This document shows, piece by piece, positions 45,212 to 53,662 of a stretch of DNA of 64,000 nt. The notes under the pieces were generated by a model that did no database searches, was not told where the DNA came from, and worked only from the letters and a program-made list of their open reading frames with translations. Source of the stretch: Chondromyces crocatus (GTDB lineage Bacteria; Myxococcota_A; Polyangia; Polyangiales; Polyangiaceae); assembly GCF_001189295.1 (NCBI RefSeq), contig NZ_CP012159.1:744001-808000 (forward strand), given 5' to 3'. A program made the translations under genes and the position numbers. Position 1 is the stretch's first letter. The number at the start of each line of letters is the position of its first letter.

Positions 45212-46177
45212 TCAGAGGGGGACCGGCACCCGCGCGACGAGATCGCGCACGGCCGCCTCGCACTCGTCGCGGCTCGGCATGTAGCCCTCGGCGTGCGCCG
45301 AGAGGCGGACGCGGTGGGCCAGCACGGGCACGGCCAGATCATGAACGTCGTCGGCGATGCAGTAGTTTCGCCCTTGCAGCACGGCGCGCCCCCGGGCCGC
45401 TCGCGCCAGGTTCATGCCAGCACGCGGAGAAGCCCCGAGCGACAGCGTGGGGCTCGTGCGCGTCGCCATCAGCACCGCGTGCAGGTAGGTCGCCAGCGAA
45501 GGGTCCAGCTCGACCCGGTCCACTTCACGCTGCATCGCAACGAGCTGTGCGGGGTCGAGGACCTGGGGGACGTTGCGGGCCCGGTCGCCGTCGCCGCCCT
45601 GCAGGAGCAGGCGCATCTCGACCTGGGGCGGCGGGTAGCCGATCCGGATCCTGACCATGAAGCGGTCGAGCTGGGACTCGGGAAGAGGGAACGTCCCGGC
45701 GAAGTCCTGCGGGTTCTGCGTCGCGAGAACGAAGAAGGGCTCCGGCAGCAGGTTGGTGCTCCCGTCGACGGAGACCTGTCCCTCGTTCATGGCCTCCAGC
45801 AGCGCGGACTGGGTGCGGGGGCTCGCGCGGTTGATCTCGTCCGCGAGGAGCACGTTGGCGAAGATGGGGCCGGGCTTGAACGAGAAGTGCCCGTTCCGCT
45901 GGTCGAACACGCTCACGCCGAGCACGTCGCTGGGGAGCAGGTCGCTGGTGAATTGCACGCGACGGAGTTCGCCCCCCACGGCCTTCGCCAGCGCCCGCGC
46001 CAGGGTGGTCTTGCCGACCCCAGGGACGTCTTCGATGAGGACGTGTCCGCGGGCGAGGAGCGCGATGAGCGCGAGTTCGACCGCCTCGGGTTTGCCCTCC
46101 AGCGCGTGCTCCACGGCGGCGCGGAGCTTCAGCAGCAGGGGTGAAGCTTCACGTGCGACCGGAAGCGCCGATGTCAT
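45212..46177 (-). CDS. MoxR-family AAA+ ATPase
   Basis: A chaperone-like ATPase of 321 residues. Walker A is EDVPGVGKTTLARAL, Walker B is VLLADEINRASPRTQ, and sensor 1 is VLATQNPQDFAGTFPLPE with the arginine finger LDRFM. It heads the MoxR-DUF58-transglutaminase operon and probably remodels or activates a partner with a vWA-type fold. ATG 46177 gives the usual family length; the frame upstream to 46717 runs antisense to the neighbouring gene. Confidence 0.93.
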   Translation of the reverse strand: MTSALPVAREASPLLLKLRAAVEHALEGKPEAVELALIALLARGHVLIEDVPGVGKTTLARALAKAVGGELRRVQFTSDLLPSDVLGVSVFDQRNGHFSFKPGPIFANVLLADEINRASPRTQSALLEAMNEGQVSVDGSTNLLPEPFFVLATQNPQDFAGTFPLPESQLDRFMVRIRIGYPPPQVEMRLLLQGGDGDRARNVPQVLDPAQLVAMQREVDRVELDPSLATYLHAVLMATRTSPTLSLGASPRAGMNLARAARGRAVLQGRNYCIADDVHDLAVPVLAHRVRLSAHAEGYMPSRDECEAAVRDLVARVPVPL

Positions 46178-46412
46178 CGGGGGGGATGGTAGCACGAGGC
46201 CGCCGTGCGCCTGCCTCGATGCAGGGGTGCTTGGCCGAGGTCGTGCCAGCTGGCCCTGAAACACGGCCTGCGAAGGGTGGTACGCGCGTCCACGGGGCCG
46301 GATCGGCGCCGATCGGGCGAGGCTGGAGGGGTGGGTCAGAGGGGCCGGTCTCAGGTGTGGCGCTCGGCGCAGGTGACCTGTCGCTGGATGGCCTGGCCGC
46401 GATCCGGCATGT

Positions 46413-47609
46413 ATGCTCGCGGCCGTGACTGCTTCGGGATCCTTGACGCGCCTGAACGGTGCTGCCGACCAACCTGCCTCGGGCACTTCTCCAGGGCGCG
46501 AACAGCGTGCAGAGGGCGCCGACGCGCGCGCTGCAGAAGAGAGGAGCGGCGCCTCGCCGGGTGAGCCGGGTGAGGTGAAGGCCCAGCCGAGAGATGCCGC
46601 CTCGGCTCCGCCCTCGTCGGGCAGCGGGTCGCTCCCTCCTGCGGGGCGGGTCCCCGAGAGTGACCCGCCGTATGTCAACCCCCTCGCCGAGCCGCCGATC
46701 TTGCCGGAGTCCCCCACGGGGAGCTTGCTCTGGCGCGTGCGGGGGATGATCCGGACGCTGCGTCCTCACCAGTGGGTGAAGAACCTGTTCGTCCTGGCGC
46801 CGGTGGTGTTCGCCAAGCACCTGACCCACCCCTCGATCATCAAGAGCGCCCTCGGCGCGTTCGCGATCTTCTGCCTGCTCGCCGGGGCCATCTACACGCT
46901 GAACGATCTCGTCGACGTGAAGGCGGACCGGGTCCACCCCGTCAAGCGCTACCGGCCCATCGCCTCGGGGCGGGTGCCCATCCCGGTGGCGAAGGTCATG
47001 ACGGTCGTCCTGGTGGTGGTCGCGCTCGGGGGAGCGTTGATCGGCCCCTTCGAGTTCTTTCTGACGGCGGTCGCTTATTTCGTCCTGAACCTGGCCTACT
47101 CGTTCCGGCTGAAGAAGGTGGCGTACCTCGACGTCGGATGCATCGCCCTCGGCTTCGTGCTGCGCGTCCTCGCCGGCGGCTTCGCGACCAAGACGCCGAT
47201 CTCGGGCTTCATGGTGGCCTGCACCGCGCTGCTCGCGCTGTTCCTCGGCTTCGGAAAGCGACGTCACGAGCTGGCCGGGGTGAATGCTGCCAAGCAGCGC
47301 GCCGCGCTCGAGGCCTACTCACCGCGCGCGCTCACGATGGCGCTCGCGCTCACCGGCGTGACCACGGTCGGCACCTACCTGGCGTACACGCTGGATTCGA
47401 CGACCCGGTCGTTCTTCCAGAGCGAGTACCTCTGGATCACCACGATCCACCCGCTCTTCGGGGTCTTCCGGTTCCTTCAGCTCGTGGCGGGTCGCCCGAA
47501 GGCGGAGAGCCCGACGCAGGAGATGCTCCGGGACGTCCCGTTCGTTTTGAACCTGGTCATGTACGTCGCAGAGGTCATCTTCATCGTGTACCGGTTGAGG
47601 CCCTCCTGA
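46413..47609 (+). CDS. UbiA-family prenyltransferase, decaprenyl-phosphate phosphoribosyltransferase-like
   Basis: A protein of 398 residues. After about 105 Ala/Ser/Pro-rich, probably disordered residues comes an eight- or nine-helix UbiA fold. The first Asp-rich motif is NDLVDVKADRVHPVKRYRPIASG and the second YLDVGCIALGFVLRVLAGG. PHQWVKNLFVLAP and K-R-Y-R-P-I-A-S-G are characteristic of DPPR synthases such as mycobacterial Rv3806c, which make decaprenylphosphoryl-phosphoribose, a precursor of arabinose donors. Function here is inferred. A shorter start at GTG 46425 is possible. Confidence 0.85.
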   Translation: MLAAVTASGSLTRLNGAADQPASGTSPGREQRAEGADARAAEERSGASPGEPGEVKAQPRDAASAPPSSGSGSLPPAGRVPESDPPYVNPLAEPPILPESPTGSLLWRVRGMIRTLRPHQWVKNLFVLAPVVFAKHLTHPSIIKSALGAFAIFCLLAGAIYTLNDLVDVKADRVHPVKRYRPIASGRVPIPVAKVMTVVLVVVALGGALIGPFEFFLTAVAYFVLNLAYSFRLKKVAYLDVGCIALGFVLRVLAGGFATKTPISGFMVACTALLALFLGFGKRRHELAGVNAAKQRAALEAYSPRALTMALALTGVTTVGTYLAYTLDSTTRSFFQSEYLWITTIHPLFGVFRFLQLVAGRPKAESPTQEMLRDVPFVLNLVMYVAEVIFIVYRLRPS

Positions 47610-47610
47610 G

Positions 47611-48330
47611 ATGACCGACCCCGAGGTTCGCCACGTCGAGGCGCCGCGCCCGCCGCCGAAGAGCGATCCGCTCACCGACATGGCGCTGACGCTGCCGATC
47701 TTCGTGCTGTACCATCTGGGGGTCGTCTTCCTCCCGGTGCGTAACGCGGCCGATCCGGTCACCGCTGAGCTGCGGTCGCTGGCCAACCACAGCCTCCTCC
47801 TTTACGCCGGCCTGACGCTCTCGCTCGGGGCCGCGTTCGTCGTGGTGCTGGGCCTCCTCGGCCGGGGTCACGCCCTGCACACGCGGAGGTTCGCGCTGGT
47901 CGCCGTGGAGGGGACGCTCTACGCGGTGCTCATGCGCTTCGCCGGCGCCTACGCGGTGGGCTCCCTCCGCCTGGGGCCTCCGGGCGGCAGCGGCGTCTTC
48001 ACCGGCATGGTGATGTCGATGGGCGCGGGCTTCTACGAAGAGATCATGTTCCGCGTCGGCCTCTTCGGTCTGGGCGCGCTGGCCATCAAGTTCGTGTTCG
48101 GCAAGGGGCTTCAGGGCCTGTTCCTCATGGCCGGATGGGGGCTCATCGCCGCCGCGGTCTTCGCCGGGTGGCACTACGTCGGGCCCCTCGGCGATCCGTG
48201 GGACGTTCGATCGTTTGTGTTCCGGATGGCGTGCGGTCTGGTCCTCACCGCCATCTATGCGTTCCGTGGCTTCGCCCCGGCGGTGTGGACACACGTGCTC
48301 TACGACGTGTGGGTGATGGTCCTGCGCTGA
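47611..48330 (+). CDS. CPBP-family intramembrane metalloprotease
   Basis: Membrane protein of 239 residues starting 1 base after the prenyltransferase stop. Several hydrophobic helices are followed by the Abi/CPBP motifs: GAGFYEEIMFRVGLF (E-E-x3-R), a His in FAGWHYVGPLG and VWTHVLYDVW. The family includes Rce1-like CAAX proteases and bacteriocin-immunity proteins. The first motif is complete, so the protein is probably active. The tight spacing suggests co-expression with the prenyltransferase. Confidence 0.9.
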   Translation: MTDPEVRHVEAPRPPPKSDPLTDMALTLPIFVLYHLGVVFLPVRNAADPVTAELRSLANHSLLLYAGLTLSLGAAFVVVLGLLGRGHALHTRRFALVAVEGTLYAVLMRFAGAYAVGSLRLGPPGGSGVFTGMVMSMGAGFYEEIMFRVGLFGLGALAIKFVFGKGLQGLFLMAGWGLIAAAVFAGWHYVGPLGDPWDVRSFVFRMACGLVLTAIYAFRGFAPAVWTHVLYDVWVMVLR

Positions 48331-48371
48331 CGGGCGTTGCCGCCCCGATCCCACCGTGCTTTTTCGGTGAG

Positions 48372-49505
48372 ATGGCCCTGAGAGCACAGCTCGCCACCCT
48401 CCCCGCTTCCCTCCTCGAGCGCTTGCGGACCCGGGGCTTCGATCCCGAGCAGCTCCTGCGCTGGGCGACGCTGGTGGGCCAAGAGCGGGACGCGCGGAAC
48501 CGCCTGTCCGGGACCGTGGAACCCCCGGCCCCCGAGGACATCGCCGACATCCCGGCGGAGGGCACGCCAGCGCAGGCCCGGTACCGCGCGCTGGGGCTCG
48601 AGGCGCTTCGTCGCGGCGAGGTGGCGCTCTGCGTCCTGGCTGGAGGCATGGCGACCCGCATGGGTGGCGTGGTCAAGGCGCTGGTCGAGGTCTTGCCAGG
48701 CCGCACCTTCCTGGACCTCCGCCTCGGCGAGAGCGAGCACCTGGCGCGGGTCGCTGGTGTCCCAGTCCCCCTGTGGCTCATGACGAGCGAGGCCACGGAG
48801 AAGCCCATCCGCGAGGCGCTCGGCCCCCGGCTCGGCAGCGAGGGCGACCGCTATGCCACGTTCGAACAGCACGTGGCGCTCCGCTTGACACCATCGGGGG
48901 AACTCTTCCTCGACGAGGCCGGAGAGCCGAGCGTGTACGCGACGGGCCACGGGGATCTGCCCGACGCCTTGCGTCGGAGCGGGCTCCTGGAGCGCTTCAT
49001 CGCGCGCGGGGGCCGCGTGGTGTGGATGGCCAACCTCGACAACCTGGGCGCCTCGGTCGATCCGGTCATTCTCGGCTGGCACCTCGCGCACGGGGGACCG
49101 CTGAGCGTGGAGGTCGTCGACAAGGTGGGCTCCGACAAGGGCGGGGGCCCGCTGCGGTGGGACGGCCGGACGATCATCGCCGAGGACTTCCGCCTGCCGC
49201 TGGGCTTCGACGCGCAGCAGGTGCCGGTGTTCAACACCAACACGTTCCTCGTGAGCGCCACGGCGCTCCAGGACCTTTCGATGGAATGGACCTATGTCGA
49301 GGTGGAAAAGAAGGTGGGTGACCGCGACGCGGTGCAGTTCGAGCGCATCCTGAACGAGCTCACGATCGGTCTGCCTGCCCGTGTGCTCCGGGTACCGCGT
49401 GACGGGCTCGCCTCGCGCTTCCTCCCCGTCAAGGACGTGGCCGAGCTGGAGCGTCGGAGACCGGAGATCGAAGCCGTGGCGCGGTCGCGCGGCATGATCC
49501 CCTGA
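48372..49505 (+). CDS. UDPGP-family nucleotidylyltransferase
   Basis: A protein of 377 residues. The nucleotide-binding loop is CVLAGGMATRMGGVVKAL, the N-A-G-G-x-x-T-R-x-G-x(3)-K type. Later, ATGHGDLPDAL and VWMANLDNLGASVDP match the UTP-glucose-1-phosphate/UDP-HexNAc pyrophosphorylase fold, as do FNTNTFLVSA and DRDAVQFERI. It should make a UDP-sugar from UTP and a sugar phosphate. It begins 41 bp after the CPBP gene and may belong to the same transcript. Confidence 0.88.
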   Translation: MALRAQLATLPASLLERLRTRGFDPEQLLRWATLVGQERDARNRLSGTVEPPAPEDIADIPAEGTPAQARYRALGLEALRRGEVALCVLAGGMATRMGGVVKALVEVLPGRTFLDLRLGESEHLARVAGVPVPLWLMTSEATEKPIREALGPRLGSEGDRYATFEQHVALRLTPSGELFLDEAGEPSVYATGHGDLPDALRRSGLLERFIARGGRVVWMANLDNLGASVDPVILGWHLAHGGPLSVEVVDKVGSDKGGGPLRWDGRTIIAEDFRLPLGFDAQQVPVFNTNTFLVSATALQDLSMEWTYVEVEKKVGDRDAVQFERILNELTIGLPARVLRVPRDGLASRFLPVKDVAELERRRPEIEAVARSRGMIP

Positions 49506-49521
49506 GGGGCCCTCCGGCCCC
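49506..49521 (+). terminator. Hairpin after the nucleotidylyltransferase gene
   Basis: GGGGCC (49506-49511), loop CTCC and GGCCCC (49516-49521) form a perfect 6-bp stem directly after the TGA stop. The same stem sequence occurs in the hairpin at 35203. There is no U tract. Confidence 0.5.
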
Positions 49522-49574
49522 ACGCTGACCGGGGTGTTCCCCGACGTTTGGCGCTATGCTCGGGGTCATCGCCG

Positions 49575-50240
49575 ATGCCCCTGCCCAACTTCCCGCGGCT
49601 CGCGCTCCGGTGCGTCGAGGCGCTGCCTTCGAGAGACGAGCCGGGTTTTCTGCACCTCCAGCGCCGCGTGCTGCGTGTGGAGTTCGACGATGGCACCCTG
49701 AGCGAGCCCTTCGTCTACGATGCGGTGGGGAGGGAGCGCCTGGACGCGGTGGTGATCGCGCCCTACTTCCGTGATGTGCGGGGTGACATGCAGGTGTATC
49801 TGCGCTCGGCCTTGCGGCCACCGGCTGCGGCGCGACCCGAGGCGGCGTGGCCCGTCCCGGAGCGGGCGACGCTGGGGCACCTGTGGGAGCTGCCTGCAGG
49901 TCTGGTGGAGGTGGGCGAGCGCAGCGTCGACGGCTTGCGACGGTGTGCGGCGCGCGAGCTGCATGAGGAGGTGGGGTTCGACATGGCGCCCGAGGCGTTC
50001 GCGGAGCTCGGCCCTCCGTCGTTTCCCGCGCCGGGCATCATCGCGGAGCGTCACTTCTACTTCCATGTCGAGGTCGACCCGGAGCGGAGGGTGAGGCCGA
50101 TCGAGGACGGCTCTCCCCTGGAGCGTGGTGCGGCCGTGATCGCGGTCGCGCTGCACGAGGCACTCGAGCTGGTGAGGCATGGTGAGATCGAGGACGCGAA
50201 GACCGAGATCGGACTTCGACGCCTCAGGGAGCTCGGATGA
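49575..50240 (+). CDS. Nudix hydrolase
   Basis: A protein of 221 residues. The Nudix box reads GLVEVGE, then 11 residues, then RELHEEVGF; the canonical spacing is 7, so there is a 4-residue insertion, while the R-E-x2-E-E metal ligands are intact. PAGLVE and the length suggest an ADP-sugar or nucleoside-diphosphate substrate, like ADP-ribose pyrophosphatase. The stop overlaps the ATG of the NAD kinase gene (ATGA), a suggestive link to NAD metabolism. Confidence 0.9.
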   Translation: MPLPNFPRLALRCVEALPSRDEPGFLHLQRRVLRVEFDDGTLSEPFVYDAVGRERLDAVVIAPYFRDVRGDMQVYLRSALRPPAAARPEAAWPVPERATLGHLWELPAGLVEVGERSVDGLRRCAARELHEEVGFDMAPEAFAELGPPSFPAPGIIAERHFYFHVEVDPERRVRPIEDGSPLERGAAVIAVALHEALELVRHGEIEDAKTEIGLRRLRELG

Positions 50241-51190
50241 CCGAGATGCGTTTTCTTCCGGCGCCGCGTGCCCGGCCCCGGATCGCGCTGGTCGTCAAGC
50301 GTTCGGCGTGGCGGATCTACCTCGAGGAGAGGAAGGATCCGCGCCTCGGACGGCTGGTCGAGATCGGTGATCCCACGGTGGCCCGGCTCCGGGCGTCGCA
50401 CGATGCCCACGAGCAGACCGTCCGCGAGGTGAAGACGGCCCTCGAGCGCCTCGACGCGGAGGTGCTGCACGTGCGGGGCTCCTCGCAAGCGTTCGACGCG
50501 CGGGGGCAGGATCTGGTGGTGACGGTCGGCGGTGACGGCACCCTCCTCAGCGCATCCCACAGTGTCGAAGAGGTGCCCATCCTCGGCATCAACAGCGCGC
50601 CAGAGCACTCGGTCGGCTTCTTCTGCGGTGCGCGCAGCGGTGAGGCGGCGTCGGCGATCGAGAAGGCGCTGAGGGGAGCGCTGCGCCGCGCGGTCCTCAC
50701 CCGGATGATGGTCACCCTGAACGGCCGGGTGGTGACCTCGCGGATCCTCAACGAGGCGCTCTTCTGCCACGCCTCGCCGGCCGCGACATCGCGCTACCTG
50801 GTCCGCCTCGGCAAGGTGGAAGAAGAGCAGAAGTCGAGTGGCTTCTGGATCGGCCCTGCCGCCGGCTCGACCGCTGCCCAGCGCTCCGCGGGCGGCAGGG
50901 TGCTACCGCTCACCTCGAACAAGCTCCAGCTCGTGGTGCGTGAGCCTTACACCCCGCACGGCGAAGACTACCGGCTCCGCCACGCGCTGCTCGCGCAGGG
51001 GACCCGCCTCGTGGTCCGCAGCAAGATGCACGAAGCGAAGCTCTTCTTCGACGGGGCGGTGAACTCGGTCGATGTGGGGTTCGGTGACGTGCTGGAGCTG
51101 ATGCACGCGCCGCAGCCGCTGACGGTGCTCGGGATCTCGACGAAGCGGAAGTGGGGGACGGGCTCGCCGACGCTGTTCCGGGAGCCATGA
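50237..51190 (+). CDS. nadK: NAD kinase-like protein
   Basis: A protein of 317 residues that would phosphorylate NAD+ (or NADH) to NADP(H). The key motif VTVGGDGTLLSASHSV (G-G-D-G-T) is near residue 95, followed by LGINSAPEHSVGFFC in place of the usual G-I-N-x-G-x-L-G-F-L. FWIGPAAGSTAAQRSAGG is the second conserved block (G-P/S-T-A). It is somewhat divergent, but the active site seems present. Translationally coupled to the Nudix gene. Confidence 0.88.
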   Translation: MTEMRFLPAPRARPRIALVVKRSAWRIYLEERKDPRLGRLVEIGDPTVARLRASHDAHEQTVREVKTALERLDAEVLHVRGSSQAFDARGQDLVVTVGGDGTLLSASHSVEEVPILGINSAPEHSVGFFCGARSGEAASAIEKALRGALRRAVLTRMMVTLNGRVVTSRILNEALFCHASPAATSRYLVRLGKVEEEQKSSGFWIGPAAGSTAAQRSAGGRVLPLTSNKLQLVVREPYTPHGEDYRLRHALLAQGTRLVVRSKMHEAKLFFDGAVNSVDVGFGDVLELMHAPQPLTVLGISTKRKWGTGSPTLFREP

Positions 51191-51262
51191 GCCCCGGGCG
51201 CAGAGCGGGAGGTGACGGCCCACGAAGAGGGCGCCGTCTCCTGTGCCCCGTGTGATCCTTGC

Positions 51263-52249
51263 TCAGAACGTCCCGACCACGCCGGCCTGCCCAGCGCCGA
51301 TCCAGGGACGGATGGTCGCGGCCTCCTGCGAGGGAGAGGCCGAGGGGGCGGGGCGCTTCGGGGCGGTCAAGAGCAGCACCGCTCCCGCGGCGAGCCCGAC
51401 GCCACCCACGACGAAGCCCACGGTGGAGATGGTCCCGTTGCGCAGCGCGGCGTCCCTCGAGCTGACGACGTCCGGCGTATTGGGACAGATGTTCCCCGCG
51501 CAGTGCTCCTTCGCCGCGCTCGTCTCGGTGAAGGCCAGGATGCCGAAGAGCGAGCCGACCGCGACCCCGAGGCCGCCCGCGCCGAACGCGACCATCGCCA
51601 GCGTGGGCGTCGAACGACGTGGCTTCGGCGGGGGCAAGGGGGCCGGCTCGACCTCCTTTTCCACGCTGCCATCGGGCTCCAGGGTCAGCTCCAGCTCGAG
51701 GTGCTCCCCCTCGGCAAGCGCTGGCTGCCGCTCCACGGGCTTGAACCCCTCGGCCTCGACCCGGACCGTGTGCTCACCTGGATCGATCGGGACCTCGAAG
51801 CTCGCGTCCGTCTCTTTGCCATCGATGAGGATGCGGGCTTCACCCTCCTTGGGTCCGAGCACGGCGATCTGGATCCATGGGATGCGCGCCTCGACCTCAC
51901 TCACCATCTTGCGCGCCGCGGCCTGGGTCTGCTTGGCCTGAGGGGTCTCCGCCGGGGCGTTGCCGATCTCGTGGAGGATCTTGCTCGCCTCGACGAGGCG
52001 CTGTGCGCCCGAAAGGGCCTGGGCGAGTTCCAGCTTGAGCTGAGGGGTCGGCGCAAGCTCCACGGCGCGGGTCAGGGGATCGATGGCGTCGGCGAAGCGC
52101 TGCTGTCGGAGCGCGTTGCGACCCTGGGTCGTGAGCGACTGCGCCTCGGCGCGCTGCTCGGCGCTGAGCTGGGCCGAGGCGGGGTGAGGGGAGGCCGGGA
52201 CCAGAGCGGCGAAGGTGGCCGCGAAGAGGAGGGCGCGGGGCAGACGCAT
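51263..52249 (-). CDS. PEGA-domain protein with TPR-like N-terminus
   Basis: A protein of 328 residues from ATG 52249. It has a cleavable signal peptide (to about A-S-A-Q). Residues 30-110 form TPR-like helices (GRNALRQQRFADAIDPLTRA). A PEGA beta-domain follows (ILIDGKETDAS, VPIDPGEHTVRVEAEGF). Then come a Pro-rich linker and two membrane helices in the C-terminal half (MVAFGAGGLGVAVGSLFGIL and VGFVVGGVGLAAGAVLLL). This architecture is frequent in Sorangiineae; the role is unknown, probably in the envelope. Confidence 0.88.
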   Translation of the reverse strand: MRLPRALLFAATFAALVPASPHPASAQLSAEQRAEAQSLTTQGRNALRQQRFADAIDPLTRAVELAPTPQLKLELAQALSGAQRLVEASKILHEIGNAPAETPQAKQTQAAARKMVSEVEARIPWIQIAVLGPKEGEARILIDGKETDASFEVPIDPGEHTVRVEAEGFKPVERQPALAEGEHLELELTLEPDGSVEKEVEPAPLPPPKPRRSTPTLAMVAFGAGGLGVAVGSLFGILAFTETSAAKEHCAGNICPNTPDVVSSRDAALRNGTISTVGFVVGGVGLAAGAVLLLTAPKRPAPSASPSQEAATIRPWIGAGQAGVVGTF

Positions 52250-52484
52250 CCTCCTTATCGTATCCGGATCCGCGTCGGGCAGGGGCGGCGCCAGGGGGGG
52301 TCGCGATGCGAACCTGGGAGCCGTCGGCGCGTTGCTCGATCCGGAGGTCGGGGTGGACCCGGGCCATCGCCTCCCAAACCAGGCTTTTTCATGCTCGAAT
52401 CGATGACTACGCTCTGGATCTGAGACGAGCGTTGTGGTTGTGTTTGGCCCGCGAGAGGCCAAATCCTCCGGAGGAAAGACGAAC

Positions 52485-52820
52485 ATGGCTGGCAAGAAGA
52501 CCGATGGGAAGAAGGTGGCTGCGCTCAGCAAGAGTGCGCTGATCAACGCCGTGGTCGAGTCGACCGAGGGCGAGCTGACCCGCAAGCAGGTCAAGGCGAT
52601 CCTCGAGTCCCTCACGGACATTGCCTACAAGGAGCTGAAGAAGACCGGCGTGTTCACGATGCCGGGGTTCGCCAAGTTCCGCGTGGTGAAGAAGCCTGCG
52701 ACCAAGGCGCGCGAAGGCATCAATCCCTTCACCAAGGAGCCGATGACGTTCCCGGCGAAGCCCGCCAGCAAGTCGGTGCGCGCCCGGCCGATCAAGGCCA
52801 TCAAAGACTCGGTGGCCTGA
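52485..52820 (+). CDS. HU-family DNA-binding protein
   Basis: Histone-like protein of 111 residues from ATG 52485 behind GGAGGAAAG. The HU body runs from about residue 15 (SKSALINAVVES) with the beta-arm KKPATKAREGINPFTKEPMT (R-x-G-x-N-P-x-T). Residues 1-12 are Lys-rich (MAGKKTDGKK), an extra basic tail. The C-terminal extension RPIKAIKDSVA is usual for this subgroup. It probably bends or packs nucleoid DNA. Confidence 0.93.
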   Translation: MAGKKTDGKKVAALSKSALINAVVESTEGELTRKQVKAILESLTDIAYKELKKTGVFTMPGFAKFRVVKKPATKAREGINPFTKEPMTFPAKPASKSVRARPIKAIKDSVA

Positions 52821-52872
52821 TCTTGGAGCGCTGCTGGTCGATGGCGTGGCCCGCTGTGATGGCAGCGACAGC

Positions 52873-53574
52873 TCAGTGAGAAGATCCTTCCTGGAGAAGG
52901 CCGAAGGCCTCCAGGAAGGAGCTGTACGCGGCGTTCCGGTCGGCCTGAATCGCAAGGATGGCCGACTGGATGGCCTCGACTCCAGCTCCACGCAAACGCG
53001 CGTAGAGCAGCTCCGAACGATCTTCGGTCGGTTCCACGCCGGCGCCCGCGAGCACCGTCCCGCCACCACTCAGGCCGGCCGGAATGAGCTGCACGAAAGG
53101 ATCCGGCGCGCGCCGCAGCAGCCCTACCAGCCGGTGTGCATTGCTCGCGTCGCCGAGCATCTGAGGATGAAAGGTGGCCATCACGGGCGCCTTGTCGTTC
53201 ACCGGAGGCAGCGGGAAGGTGCCAGGAGCCGTGGCATTTTGACCCGTCCCTCGTCGCAGAGCGTCCCCGACGCGCGCCGCAAAGCGTTCGAACGCTGCAG
53301 CAGGAGTGCGGAGACAAGGGAAGACGAGATGGATGACGGAGCTGTCGGCATCACGTGCAGCCGAGAGCGTCGTCTCCAAAACGGGCTCTCTGTCGAGCAG
53401 AACGCAGAACGTTCCGAAGCCGCTCGCCGTATCGCGCAAGAACGGGCAAAGCTGGTAACCGGCGACGACCTCGTCGGCGTACCGAGTGTGGATCCGAACG
53501 ACCTCCGCAGCGAAGCGCGCCGCTTGTGGGTGGCTGGCGAACTCGCCCCGCAGCACCAACTGGACCTGTCCCAT
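52873..53574 (-). CDS. DUF1415 family protein
   Basis: A protein of 233 residues from ATG 53574, with GAGGGAATT just upstream. Conserved-looking blocks are VAGYQLCPFLRDT, IHLVFPCLRTP, FHPQMLGDASNAHRL and RRAPDPFVQLIP, which fit the DUF1415 family, whose function is unknown. It is divergent from gltA, with about 88 bp between the starts. Confidence 0.82.
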   Translation of the reverse strand: MGQVQLVLRGEFASHPQAARFAAEVVRIHTRYADEVVAGYQLCPFLRDTASGFGTFCVLLDREPVLETTLSAARDADSSVIHLVFPCLRTPAAAFERFAARVGDALRRGTGQNATAPGTFPLPPVNDKAPVMATFHPQMLGDASNAHRLVGLLRRAPDPFVQLIPAGLSGGGTVLAGAGVEPTEDRSELLYARLRGAGVEAIQSAILAIQADRNAAYSSFLEAFGLLQEGSSH

Positions 53575-53662
53575 AATTCCCTCGGCGCACCAAGAATCCG
53601 TGCTCGGTCGACCTGGTGCTTCGTGATAGCTTACGCCGCGCTGCGGCGAAAGGAGTGAGCGC

